Shown here: piece after piece, positions 17,782 through 27,070 of the stretch | Layout: the number at the start of each line of letters is the position of its first letter | Numbering within the stretch: the stretch's first letter is position 1 | From: Clostridiales bacterium | Lineage (GTDB): Bacteria; Bacillota; Clostridia; Lachnospirales; Lachnospiraceae | Length of the DNA stretch: 64,000 nucleotides | NCBI GenBank assembly: GCA_015655075.1 | Contig: JAATFT010000055.1 | Coordinates: 102,626 to 166,625 of the forward strand | Direction: 5' to 3' | Made by a program: the position numbers and the translations under genes | Notes under the pieces: generated by a model | The model's database searches: none | The model's input: only the letters and a program-made list of their open reading frames with translations | What the model was told of the DNA's origin: nothing

Positions 17782-18711
17782 ATGAAGATATTTTTACATG
17801 ATGAAATTCATCCGGATGCAGTTTCGTTTCTAAAGAAGCATGCTGAAATTATTGATAATTGGGACAGGATTGGCGAAGCAGATGCAATCCTGGTCAGAAA
17901 AATCCGGCTGGATAGGGATATTTTTGAAAAGGCTCCAAATTTAAAGGTAATCGGATTTCATGGATCAGGAATTAACGGAATTGATCTGGACGAAGCGGAA
18001 AAGCATAAGGTTGAGGTATTTGCGGTTCCCGGCTTAAATGCTGATTCCGTAGCCGAGCTGAATGTAGCGCTTGCCTTGGATGTTTCTCATATGGTTTCAA
18101 AAGCAGTACATGAAATTAAGTCAGGCGTCAGTATGAAGGATGGGCTGCGGCGCTTTAAGGGAACTGAAATAAGCCGGAAAACGGCGGGAATTATGGGCAT
18201 GGGTATGGTCGGAAGCAGGACGGCAAAAATATTAAAAGAAAGCTTCCATATGCAGGTCATGGGCTGTTCCAGATCGCTTACTCCATCAAAGGCGCGGGAG
18301 CTGGGAGTAATATATTCTCCGGATAAAGAGAGTATTTTACAGAAAGCGGATTTTATTTTTCTTGCACTGCCGTATTCAAAAGAAACGGAATATATGATAG
18401 GTGAAACTGAATTTAAAATGGCAAAGAAGGAAGCTGTTTTTATTAATACCGCAAGAGGAAAATTAATCGATGAAAAAGCGCTGTATCAGGCCTTGAGCAA
18501 TCACTGGATCAAGGGAGCGGCCTGTGACGTATTTGAGGTAGAGCCTTTGGAAACGAATCACCCGCTGCTTCAGCTGGATAATTTTATTGCAACCCCCCAT
18601 GTTGGAGGGAATACCGAAGAAGCTTTATACAGAGTGGGAATGGGTGTAGCTGCGGGAATCCTGGAAAAATTACGCGTAATTTTATCTAATGTTGAGGAAA
18701 GGCCGGAGTAA
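17782..18711 (+). CDS. D-isomer-specific 2-hydroxyacid dehydrogenase
   Basis: A 309-aa NAD-dependent dehydrogenase that interconverts 2-oxo acids and D-2-hydroxy acids. It has a Rossmann motif (GIMGMGMVGSRTA), catalytic Arg in NTARGKLID, Glu in VFEVEPLE and His in ATPHVGGNTEEA. ATG 17782 is chosen because AAAGG precedes it and the sequence from MKIFLHDEIHPDA matches the family start; the longer frame overlaps the aminotransferase. It probably acts after the aminotransferase as a redox sink for anaerobic amino acid use. Confidence 0.9.
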   Translation: MKIFLHDEIHPDAVSFLKKHAEIIDNWDRIGEADAILVRKIRLDRDIFEKAPNLKVIGFHGSGINGIDLDEAEKHKVEVFAVPGLNADSVAELNVALALDVSHMVSKAVHEIKSGVSMKDGLRRFKGTEISRKTAGIMGMGMVGSRTAKILKESFHMQVMGCSRSLTPSKARELGVIYSPDKESILQKADFIFLALPYSKETEYMIGETEFKMAKKEAVFINTARGKLIDEKALYQALSNHWIKGAACDVFEVEPLETNHPLLQLDNFIATPHVGGNTEEALYRVGMGVAAGILEKLRVILSNVEERPE

Positions 18712-18732
18712 ATACGATAAAGAGGTGCTTGT

Positions 18733-19626
18733 ATGTATGGTATTAGTGAGATAAAGCTTCAGAATCAGCAGGACAGCTTGACAAATTTATATTTTTATTT
18801 ATGTAAGAATATTCTATCAGTAGCCGGAAGAAACGGAGAAGGGATTATTCGGTCATCCGTAAGGAAGCTGGGAATTCATTTTGGAGAAATTGACAGGACT
18901 AAGCTGATGGAACATGGCAGGAAGCCTAATCTTAAATCAATGGTTGAAGGCATTGACCGCTTTACCGATCCCAGATTTCGATTCTGTCTGCTCAGAGTGA
19001 CACAGCAGGAGATCTGGCTGGAAGTACATACCTGTCCGATCGCAGATTTAATGAAAAGGAAAAATGCGGCGGATATCGGACTGATGTTTTGTGAAGAATA
19101 TTGCCATGCCTATTTTAAAGGATTTTCAAATGGAAAAGCCCAGTCGAACCTGTCAAAGACTCTTATGTGTGAGTATGATAATCATTGCAGGCTATCCGTA
19201 TATTACAGACCTGCTAATTTGGAAGCGGAGCAGAGGGAAAAAGTTTTTGATCCGGAAAAAGATTTAAAACCGGCATGTTTACCGGGACATGAATATAAAG
19301 CTGATGAGAGTCTTATGCACAGGTATTTTTGCTTATATCAATGTTTGTATGAAGGTGCAAAGGCTTTAGCCGGTAATGAGGGCAGGTGTGCTGTCGCAAT
19401 GGGGCTGCGGGAATATGCGGCTGCTGAGGCCGGGGATTTGAAAAAGCAGGCCGATGCAACCAAAAGTCAATTAGATGAAGCCTTTATCCGTATAAATTTT
19501 CCCGTACCGGTAAGAAGGCGGGAGAATGGGTTATTCCATCCTGTATTAGATAATGAAGCGAATGATTTGTTTGCCGTGAATTTTTACCGGCCGTTTTTGA
19601 AATATATCGGCGGGTTAGGGGAATAG
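18733..19626 (+). CDS. ATC-hydrolase family protein, paralogue 2 (subgroup B)
   Basis: A 297-aa member of the same family as the proteins at 15510, 19657, 20578 and 30459. It keeps HTCPIADLM, MFCEEYCHAYF and a downstream C-R-L segment; the residue between CEE and the conserved His differs (YC rather than VH). The N-terminal helix unit GEGIIRSSVRKLG is repeated weakly near residue 215 (GRCAVAMGLREYA). An AAAGAGGTG site precedes the ATG. It stands between the dehydrogenase and the tandem pair of subgroup C, 30 bases before the latter. Exact reaction unknown. Confidence 0.6.
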   Translation: MYGISEIKLQNQQDSLTNLYFYLCKNILSVAGRNGEGIIRSSVRKLGIHFGEIDRTKLMEHGRKPNLKSMVEGIDRFTDPRFRFCLLRVTQQEIWLEVHTCPIADLMKRKNAADIGLMFCEEYCHAYFKGFSNGKAQSNLSKTLMCEYDNHCRLSVYYRPANLEAEQREKVFDPEKDLKPACLPGHEYKADESLMHRYFCLYQCLYEGAKALAGNEGRCAVAMGLREYAAAEAGDLKKQADATKSQLDEAFIRINFPVPVRRRENGLFHPVLDNEANDLFAVNFYRPFLKYIGGLGE

Positions 19627-19656
19627 GGCAGTGGGAGGCGCTGAAAGGAGATTTTT

Positions 19657-20577
19657 ATGAAGAATATAAAATCGACATATACCGAGGCGGATTATCAGGC
19701 GGATAATTTGCAGGATCAATATACTATCATGTATGGTATTCTCGGAAAAACGTTAATAGAGGATCTGGGTTATGACGGAGAAGCCGTTCTAAGAGAGGCG
19801 ACCAGGCGTTATGCCAGAGATCGGGGATTAGCCGACAGAAAGAAGCATGAAATGGCAGGATGTAAGGTTAATATGTACAGTGCCTTTAACATCAGTGCCG
19901 GGCTTCCGGGAAACAAGAGAACTGTGTCCTATCGATATCAATCGAAGCCGCAGCAGCATATCAGCCATGTGTTAACCTGTCCCATGGCTGAAATTTGGGA
20001 CCGGTATGGATGCTTTGATATTGGGCGCATCTATTGCGAGGAATTTCATTTTACGTATTACAATACCTATGCCTTTGGAAAAGCAAAGGTTAATCTTGCG
20101 ACTACGTTAACGGAAAGAGGCACGGACTGCTGCAGCTTTAACGTGATATTAAGGCCGTCGGATCTGCCGGAAGAACTAAGACCCCGATGCTTTGAAGAAT
20201 ATGACAGTGAGCCGAAACAGCCGGATTTATCGTATTTTAAGCCGATCAGTGCACAGGAAGGCTATGGCTCATTATATTTAAGACTCTATTATTATCTGGT
20301 TTCAACTGCCTGTGAATCAGCAGGTGAAGCAGGGAAGCAGTCTATCATGCATGGATTACATAGATTGGTTTTGGCTGCTTCTGAATATATCAGAACGAAA
20401 ACGGCAAAAGGAAAAGAAAATGCGGCGGTATTGTCAGAGGCGGTATATCTGGAACTGAATTATCCGGCGCGCCTGAATGTGGAAAAAGAAAGCATGTGGA
20501 ATCAGTATTCACGTTATTGTGCAAAAGAAATATTCAGAGATGAGTTTTGCAGGCCGTTTATGGCTAGAGGCGATTAA
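19657..20577 (+). CDS. ATC-hydrolase family protein, paralogue 3 (subgroup C)
   Basis: A 306-aa protein closely related to its downstream neighbour and clearly a tandem duplicate: both begin with a D-QY-IMY-ILG-TL-ED block and share GEAVLREATRRYARDRG-like and HVLTCPMAEIW-like segments. Family marks are IYCEEFHFTYY and CCSFNVILRP. A GAAAGGAG site lies upstream. The stop codon abuts the next ATG (TAAATG), so the pair is coupled and may form a heteromer. Confidence 0.62.
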   Translation: MKNIKSTYTEADYQADNLQDQYTIMYGILGKTLIEDLGYDGEAVLREATRRYARDRGLADRKKHEMAGCKVNMYSAFNISAGLPGNKRTVSYRYQSKPQQHISHVLTCPMAEIWDRYGCFDIGRIYCEEFHFTYYNTYAFGKAKVNLATTLTERGTDCCSFNVILRPSDLPEELRPRCFEEYDSEPKQPDLSYFKPISAQEGYGSLYLRLYYYLVSTACESAGEAGKQSIMHGLHRLVLAASEYIRTKTAKGKENAAVLSEAVYLELNYPARLNVEKESMWNQYSRYCAKEIFRDEFCRPFMARGD

Positions 20578-21483
20578 ATGACAGAGCGGGAAGAAATGGG
20601 ACTGAATGATTTAGAGGATCAATATTGCATTATGTATGCTATTTTAGGCAGAACATTGCTGGAGGATTTTGGACTGGACGGAGAGCATGCTTTAAGAGAA
20701 GGAACAAGATTGTATGGACAAAACAGGGGAAGACTTCATCGGCAAAGGCATTTAGATGCAGGCTTAAAAATTAATATGAAAAATTTGTTTACGACAGGCG
20801 GTGATTTGCCAGGAGATACCAGGACATTTCGGGAGCTGCAAAGAATAAATGCCCAGGAAAGAGTCAGCCATACATTGGTTTGCCCAATGGCTGATATTTG
20901 GAAAGAATATGGTTGCATGGATATTGGAAAGATTTACTGCGAAGAATTTCACTTTTCCTGTTACAGCACATATGCATACGGATATACCAAGGTGAATATT
21001 GCAAAGGTACTGACACAGGAAGGTGATGAATATTGTGCTTTTAATATTATATTAAGGCCGCAGGATTTGCCGGAGAAATTAAGGCCGGTCTGCTTTGAAG
21101 AATATGATCCGGAATACCCGGAGCCTCAAAACATTTGCCTGAAACCACCCGAAGCTAAGGAGGGATACCGCTCTTTGTGGTTAAGATTATATTTCTTTTT
21201 GCTGAAGGCAGCTGCGGAACAGTTTGGCGAGGAGGGAAGAGAAGCCGTCAAGCACGGTCTGAACAGGCTTGCAAAAGTGGTGTCGGAAGCATTTGCAAAG
21301 GATAACCCGATACCGGTGGATATGGAGTTTTTAGAAGAACACTATCCTGTTGACATGTACGTGGAAAAAGAGGAGATGTGGAAGCTTTATGGAGATTACG
21401 GAGCAAAAGAACTGGCAGACAGGGAATTTATTCAGCCTTTACTTAATCATCTGCATATTACGAAAGGAGAGAAAATGATATGA
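20578..21483 (+). CDS. ATC-hydrolase family protein, paralogue 4 (subgroup C)
   Basis: A 301-aa tandem duplicate of the preceding protein with conserved LVCPMADIW, IYCEEFHFSCY and CAFNIILRP, and the internal repeat GEHALREGTRLYG / GREAVKHGLNRLA. It starts immediately after the previous stop and ends overlapping the first permease gene by 4 bases (ATGA). The tight coupling of a hydrolase-like protein with the importer genes argues that it acts directly on the imported compound. Confidence 0.62.
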   Translation: MTEREEMGLNDLEDQYCIMYAILGRTLLEDFGLDGEHALREGTRLYGQNRGRLHRQRHLDAGLKINMKNLFTTGGDLPGDTRTFRELQRINAQERVSHTLVCPMADIWKEYGCMDIGKIYCEEFHFSCYSTYAYGYTKVNIAKVLTQEGDEYCAFNIILRPQDLPEKLRPVCFEEYDPEYPEPQNICLKPPEAKEGYRSLWLRLYFFLLKAAAEQFGEEGREAVKHGLNRLAKVVSEAFAKDNPIPVDMEFLEEHYPVDMYVEKEEMWKLYGDYGAKELADREFIQPLLNHLHITKGEKMI

Positions 21484-22352
21484 AAAAACGTATTTTAAAA
21501 AAAGATTTGGCGGGAAAAATGCCGCTGTTGCCAAATATCATGTATATGATAATCTTTTTTGTTATCCCGATGGCTTTGCTTATCAGCTACAGCTTTTTTG
21601 TAAACAAGGGATATGGAAGAGTGGAGCATACTCTTACAACGGAGAACTATATCAATTTTTTTACGAATAAATACTATATTGAAACTTTCATAGCTTCTTT
21701 CATAATGGCCGTAATCATCAGTATACTGGCTATATTGGTCAGTTATCCCATTGCGTTTTATATAGTAAGATATAAAGGTTTCAAGATGAAGCTGGCATCG
21801 AGCCTGGTTATGGTTCCCATGCTGGCAAGCTCGGTTGTCACCTGTTTCGGCTGGTATATTATGCTGGGCAATACAGGAATCATTAATTCGGTATTAATAG
21901 GTTTACATATGATTGATGAGCCTGTTCAGCTTTTATATACACGCACCGGTGTTTACATTGTTCTTTTGTCGGGACAATTACCATATATGATTACTTCCAT
22001 CATGAACGGCATAGCTTCTATCGACGAAAATGTGGAACAGGCGGCAAATACATTAGGGGCCAATCCGGTAAAAATTTTTTTAACCATTACGCTGCCGTTA
22101 AGCATTCCCGGAATCTCTGCCGGTATGCTGCTGGTATTTACCGGAATATTAAGTGCCTATGTGGTACCCATTGTTATTGGCGGCGGTAAGGTGAACACGT
22201 TGGCCAGCTTAATTGTAAATCAGGCAAGTACAACCCTCAATTGGCCGAAAGCGGCTGTTATGGCGCTTATTTTGATGGTTATGTCAAGTGTCGCCATGTT
22301 TTTGAATAATAAGCTGATGGAATCGAAACGCTTTGGCGGAGGTGGAAGATAA
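21480..22352 (+). CDS. ABC transporter permease, PotB-like
   Basis: A 290-aa inner-membrane permease with about six hydrophobic segments and the ATPase-contact EAA loop (EQAANTLGANPVKIFLTITL). It belongs to the spermidine/putrescine-type importer class. With the permease at 22352, ATPase at 23153 and lipoprotein at 27071 it makes a complete importer. The substrate is inferred to be the compound degraded by the operon, not necessarily a polyamine. Confidence 0.9.
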   Translation: MKKRILKKDLAGKMPLLPNIMYMIIFFVIPMALLISYSFFVNKGYGRVEHTLTTENYINFFTNKYYIETFIASFIMAVIISILAILVSYPIAFYIVRYKGFKMKLASSLVMVPMLASSVVTCFGWYIMLGNTGIINSVLIGLHMIDEPVQLLYTRTGVYIVLLSGQLPYMITSIMNGIASIDENVEQAANTLGANPVKIFLTITLPLSIPGISAGMLLVFTGILSAYVVPIVIGGGKVNTLASLIVNQASTTLNWPKAAVMALILMVMSSVAMFLNNKLMESKRFGGGGR

Positions 22353-23134
22353 TGCGCAAAAGGAAAGAAAAAAGAGTTCCAATATTATTAAGAATAGCGG
22401 TATCGCTTGCCTTAATTTACATTCTGGCGCCTATCTTAGTTATCATCGGTTCTTCATTCGCCAGTGTGGCTAATTTGACATTTCCCCCAAAGGGCTTCAG
22501 CTTGCGGTGGTATCAGGAATATTTTAAGGATACGGGCTGGCTTAACGCTACCTGGATCAGCATTAAGCTGGCTATGATAGCTACGGCATGTACGGTTTTG
22601 CTGGGATCGTTATCTGCATATGGTATTGAAAAATCAAAACACAGGAATATGTGGCTATCTTTTTTTACTACGCCATTAACGATTCCGACAATTATAAGCG
22701 GTTTGGCTCTGTTGCAATTCTATAATTTTTTAGAAGTAGAAAGAAATTTCTGGGCCATTCTATCCGGTCATATTGTTTTTGTAACACCATTTGTGACTCG
22801 GACTATGTATACATCATTTTACAGATTCAATCATTCTATTGAGGAAGCCTCATGGGTTATGGGGGCCGGAAAAGTAAAAACATTTTTGCTGATCGTATTG
22901 CCGGCAGTAAAATCAGGATTGATGTCATCGGTTTTCTTTGCATTTATAACATCCTTTAGTAACCTGACAATTTCCATTTTCCTGGCTACAGGTAAAAATA
23001 TAACATTGCCGATTAAAATATATACCTCGGCATCTTTCGATCCGACACCTGTATTGTCAGCAATTTCTACTATTATCATAATTATAACCATAACAGTTAT
23101 GATGGTTATGAAGCATTTTGGCGATCATGAATAG
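22352..23134 (+). CDS. ABC transporter permease, PotC-like
   Basis: A 260-aa permease with six predicted membrane segments and the EAA loop EEASWVMGAGKVKTFLLIVL. It shares one base with the preceding permease (TAATG), so the two subunits are co-translated and pair as the membrane channel of the importer. Confidence 0.9.
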   Translation: MRKRKEKRVPILLRIAVSLALIYILAPILVIIGSSFASVANLTFPPKGFSLRWYQEYFKDTGWLNATWISIKLAMIATACTVLLGSLSAYGIEKSKHRNMWLSFFTTPLTIPTIISGLALLQFYNFLEVERNFWAILSGHIVFVTPFVTRTMYTSFYRFNHSIEEASWVMGAGKVKTFLLIVLPAVKSGLMSSVFFAFITSFSNLTISIFLATGKNITLPIKIYTSASFDPTPVLSAISTIIIIITITVMMVMKHFGDHE

Positions 23135-23152
23135 AAAGAATAGGAGAATATT

Positions 23153-24241
23153 ATGGATGCACTTGTAATAAAAAACCTGGAGAAAAAATTTGGAGATATT
23201 GAAATTTTAAAAACAATTAATTTGGAAGTAAAGCAGGGTGAATTTGTTTCTTTATTAGGACCGTCAGGATGCGGAAAGACAACTACGCTGAGAATTATTG
23301 CCGGTTTATTGGACGCTACTTCCGGCGAGGTATATATTAATGGCGTTAATGTGGCTGATGTGCCGGTACATAAAAGAAATAATGGTATGGTATTTCAAAA
23401 TTATGCTTTGTTTCCTCATATGACGGTTGCCCAGAATATCGAATATGGCTTGAAGCAGCATAAAATATCAAGAGCAGAACGCAGGAAGAAAGTCAGGGAG
23501 GGTATGGAATTAGTCCATCTGGAATATTTGGCCGGCAGATATCCGAAACAGCTAAGCGGAGGGCAGCAGCAAAGAGTTGCTTTGGCAAGAGCGCTTGTTT
23601 TACAGCCAAATCTGTTATTGCTGGACGAGCCCTTATCTAATCTGGATGCAAGGCTGAGAGAGGAGATGCAGATGGAAATCCGTAATATTCAGAAGAAACT
23701 GAACGTTACCACGATCTTTGTGACACACGACCAGAAGGAAGCATTAAGTATGTCTGACAAGGTTGCGGTCATGAATAAAGGCATTATCGAACAGTATGGG
23801 ACACCTGAGGAATTATATGACAATCCTAAAACAGAATTTGTTTCTACATTCATAGGATATTCTAATTTAATCAGAGGGGTCGTAAGCACAAAGGATGAAC
23901 ACCGGATGCTTCTGGAAACAAATTATGGAAAAGTACAGATTCCTCTGCAGGACGGCCTGGAAACAGGAAGCAGGATTCTTGGTTTATTGAGGCCGGAGAG
24001 GATAAGACTGAAGAAGACCTTCGGGTCGGACCTGAATTGTATAAGGTGTACTGTAATTGAAAGAGTTTATGCAGGCAGCTCCATTCGATATACAGTAAAA
24101 ACAATCACAGATCAGAATGTAGTGGTTACTGTTATTGCGCCGGATGAATCGAACAACCTGTCGGTCGGAGAGGAAGGATGTATACAGTGGCTTGCGCAGA
24201 ATATGAATTTAATTGAGGTTAATGATGAAGAAACGGATTAA
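23153..24241 (+). CDS. ABC transporter ATP-binding protein, PotA-like
   Basis: A 362-aa ATPase: Walker A GPSGCGKTT, Q-loop (FQNYALFPHM), signature LSGGQQQR, Walker B LLLLDEP, H-loop THDQKEA and a C-terminal TOBE domain (about 280-360). It energises the PotBC-like permeases upstream. Its end overlaps the start of the S9 peptidase gene. Confidence 0.93.
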   Translation: MDALVIKNLEKKFGDIEILKTINLEVKQGEFVSLLGPSGCGKTTTLRIIAGLLDATSGEVYINGVNVADVPVHKRNNGMVFQNYALFPHMTVAQNIEYGLKQHKISRAERRKKVREGMELVHLEYLAGRYPKQLSGGQQQRVALARALVLQPNLLLLDEPLSNLDARLREEMQMEIRNIQKKLNVTTIFVTHDQKEALSMSDKVAVMNKGIIEQYGTPEELYDNPKTEFVSTFIGYSNLIRGVVSTKDEHRMLLETNYGKVQIPLQDGLETGSRILGLLRPERIRLKKTFGSDLNCIRCTVIERVYAGSSIRYTVKTITDQNVVVTVIAPDESNNLSVGEEGCIQWLAQNMNLIEVNDEETD

Positions 24242-26186
24242 TGAAAAAAGCTTTGCAGATATAGAGCTACCGGTTGCAATTACTGCTCCGGATAAAGGGA
24301 AGGACATTTATGTTCAGCAAAACAGTATCAGGGAAGGAGAAACTGTTTCAGAGATCAGGCATTTTCATTTGGACGGGAAATCCTTTGATGAGGTTGCATA
24401 CGGAACGGCGCCCAGGATATCCCCGGACGGAAAATGGCTGGCTTATGTCGATGGCCATAAAAATAACGGACGGGACCGCAACAGGCAAATGCAGCAATCA
24501 TTACTTATTTTAAGAAATACCGAAACGAAAAAGGAAACCATATTAGGCAGCTATCTTCGCATAGCTGAGATCATCTGGTCAAAAAGCGGCAGGCTGCTTG
24601 CTTTTACGTCGGCGGTTGAAGCGCAGCACGATCCTTCCGATCTGATTTCTCTTGAGAAGGCCGTATGGATTGACAGAGTAAAGTTTAAAACAGACGGAAT
24701 AGGGATTTTTGACGGGACTTACCGTCAGGTGACGGTTATTGATATTCGTACGGGAACATCCTGTAAAATTGACGAAGGCAAAAGGGATTTATACGAGCCG
24801 GTATTCGTGGATGAGAACAGGCTGGCATATTTAGGGATTCCGGATAACCCGGATAACTCGGATTATTACCATGTATACTTAAGACATCTGACCGAAAATA
24901 ATGTAAGGAAGTATCCGGGACCCGGAGGTCCGGTCGGACATCCGGCAGTAAGCCACGATCGTAAAAAAATTGCCTGCATCGCGCATGACAATGAATTTTG
25001 GGAGGCAACGAATTTTCGTATCTATTTGCTGGATTTGGAATCGGGAGAATGGAGCTGTATTACAAAAAAATATGACCGTTCTATAGGAAACTATGTGATC
25101 AATGATATTGGCTATGATCGGAATCAGTATACTTTGGAGTGGGACGCTGCAGATGAAAACATTTTTTCCCTGATTACTGACGGGTATGGGACAAACCTGT
25201 ACAAAATCTCTGTTTCAGATGGGGCAGTCGTTCCAATCGCATCGGATAAAGCAGTGATTTTTGCTTTTAAAATACTTGAACAGGGAATTGCTGCGGTATG
25301 CTCAGGGGAACAAAGCGCTTCAGAATTGATTTTGATACAGGAAAATCAGCCGACACAGATGCTTTGGAGAGATTCGTTAAATGCGGACGGCTTTAAGCTG
25401 ACAAAAAGCAAATCGTTTTACTATGACGGAGCAGACCAAAGTATCAGAGAAGCCTTATATTATCCTCCCGTCGGCGCTTTAAAGGGTACGGTCTTAAATA
25501 TTCACGGCGGGCCCCATTATTGCCACGGCTATGATTTTTCATTTGATATCCAATTGCTGGCGGCAAACGGATATGGAACAATTATTTGCAATCCGGCAGG
25601 AAGTCAGGGCGGCGGAGAGGAATTGGCAAAGGCCAGCTATCATGATTGGGGCGGAAAGGATTATCAGGAATTGATGAATTGTATGGACACCGCAGAAAAA
25701 ACTTTTCATTTGAAAAAGGTTCCCTCTGCAGTGATGGGAGGCAGTTATGGAGGTTTCATGACCAATTGGATCATAGGACATACAGACCGCTTCAGCTGTG
25801 CTTTTTCAGAGCGCAGTACATGCAATCGATATAGCCAGGCGGGGACCAGTGACTGTGCTTTTCGATATGGAATGTATGAGTTTGACGGACTGGCATGGGA
25901 AAATCCGAAATATTATATGGAGCATTCGCCTATCAGCTATGTCAAAAATGTAAATGCACCGGTTCTGTTAATTCATGGGGATCAGGATATGAATTGTCCG
26001 ATTACACAAAGCGAAGAGTGGTATTCCGCATTAAAGCTGGAAGGAAAAGCAGCTTATCTGGCCGTTTTTCCGGGACAGTATCATAATCTTACCGGAAAGG
26101 GAAATCCTGTGTGCAGATTGGAGCGCTACAGGCTGCTGACCTGGTGGCTGAAGCGATATTTAGAGGTAAGTTCAAATAATGAATAA
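24225..26186 (+). CDS. S9 family prolyl oligopeptidase-like serine peptidase
   Basis: A 653-aa protein with an N-terminal beta-propeller (about 1-390) and a C-terminal alpha/beta-hydrolase domain. Catalytic Ser is in VMGGSYGGFMTNW, Asp in LLIHGDQDMNCP and His in PGQYHNLTG. Such enzymes cleave short or N-acylated peptides in the cytosol. ATG 24225 has GAGG 6 bases upstream and lies inside the 3' end of the ATPase gene in another frame. Its place inside the operon suggests the imported compound is a modified peptide or N-acyl amino acid. Confidence 0.9.
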   Translation: MKKRINEKSFADIELPVAITAPDKGKDIYVQQNSIREGETVSEIRHFHLDGKSFDEVAYGTAPRISPDGKWLAYVDGHKNNGRDRNRQMQQSLLILRNTETKKETILGSYLRIAEIIWSKSGRLLAFTSAVEAQHDPSDLISLEKAVWIDRVKFKTDGIGIFDGTYRQVTVIDIRTGTSCKIDEGKRDLYEPVFVDENRLAYLGIPDNPDNSDYYHVYLRHLTENNVRKYPGPGGPVGHPAVSHDRKKIACIAHDNEFWEATNFRIYLLDLESGEWSCITKKYDRSIGNYVINDIGYDRNQYTLEWDAADENIFSLITDGYGTNLYKISVSDGAVVPIASDKAVIFAFKILEQGIAAVCSGEQSASELILIQENQPTQMLWRDSLNADGFKLTKSKSFYYDGADQSIREALYYPPVGALKGTVLNIHGGPHYCHGYDFSFDIQLLAANGYGTIICNPAGSQGGGEELAKASYHDWGGKDYQELMNCMDTAEKTFHLKKVPSAVMGGSYGGFMTNWIIGHTDRFSCAFSERSTCNRYSQAGTSDCAFRYGMYEFDGLAWENPKYYMEHSPISYVKNVNAPVLLIHGDQDMNCPITQSEEWYSALKLEGKAAYLAVFPGQYHNLTGKGNPVCRLERYRLLTWWLKRYLEVSSNNE

Positions 26187-26206
26187 AAGTCGAGGTGACC
26201 AACGAT

Positions 26207-26986
26207 ATGCTAAAGGAAATTGAAGAGTATTGCCGGCAATTTAAAGAACATATTGGTTTAGTAATAGAAGATCTGAGCACCGGTGAGAAGATTGAAATGA
26301 ATCCTCACACGGCATTTTCGTCTGCCAGTTTGATTAAATATCCTGTTATGTGGAGCTTTTTTGAACAGCTTGGCATGGGCGGAATTGACAGGCAGGAAAT
26401 ACATGAATTAACGCAGGAGGACAAAGCGGGATCCGGCGTATATGACAGCAGCGTTTTGAGAGAGCTGCATGCAGGCACGCCGTTAACCCTGGAAGACTGT
26501 ATTATTTTCATGATAGTAATCAGTGACGATACCGCAACTAATATTATCATGAAAAAGCTTGGTTTTGATGTGATGAATGCTTCCTTCCGGCATCTGGGAC
26601 TAATAGAAACCAAAGCCGGCAGGTTAATGATGGATTACGAAGGATTAGAAGCCGGCAGAGACAATTTTGTTTCTGCGGGAGATATGAATCGGCTTTCCAA
26701 ATTGATCTGCGGCAACCGTATTTTGGAAAATAAATACAATGAAGAGATGTTGGGCATATTGCTCAGGCAGAGACATAATGACGGGATAAATAAGCATTAT
26801 CCCATGGAGGTGCAATATGCACATAAAGGCGGATGCATCAGGCAATACGGAATAGATCACGATTGCGGGATTTTGTACCGAAACGGAAAGCCAAGGATGA
26901 CAGTAAATGTTTGTACCAGACAGGTTGAGCATTCAAGAGAGGTAATTAATCATATAGGTGATATGGTATATAAGTCACTTTATTAA
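26207..26986 (+). CDS. serine hydrolase of the class A beta-lactamase fold
   Basis: A 259-aa protein with the active-site set of class A beta-lactamase-like hydrolases: SxxK as SLIK, an SDN-like loop changed to SDD, and the KTG box changed to KGG. No signal peptide is visible (start MLKEIEEYCRQFKEH), unlike true secreted beta-lactamases, so a cytosolic amidase or peptidase on a pathway intermediate is more likely than drug resistance. ATG 26207 follows CGAGGTGA by 8 bases; a GTG at 26195 has no site. Confidence 0.8.
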   Translation: MLKEIEEYCRQFKEHIGLVIEDLSTGEKIEMNPHTAFSSASLIKYPVMWSFFEQLGMGGIDRQEIHELTQEDKAGSGVYDSSVLRELHAGTPLTLEDCIIFMIVISDDTATNIIMKKLGFDVMNASFRHLGLIETKAGRLMMDYEGLEAGRDNFVSAGDMNRLSKLICGNRILENKYNEEMLGILLRQRHNDGINKHYPMEVQYAHKGGCIRQYGIDHDCGILYRNGKPRMTVNVCTRQVEHSREVINHIGDMVYKSLY

Positions 26987-27070
26987 TTCAGGTGATCATT
27001 GGCTTAAAGCCGGTTTTCATATAGTAACGTTACCAAAAATGACAGAGTTATTGCAGAAAGGAAGAAAAAT

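Noticed and set aside
26207..26986. Beta-lactam resistance gene
   Set aside because: No signal peptide, altered SDN and KTG boxes, and a catabolic operon context.
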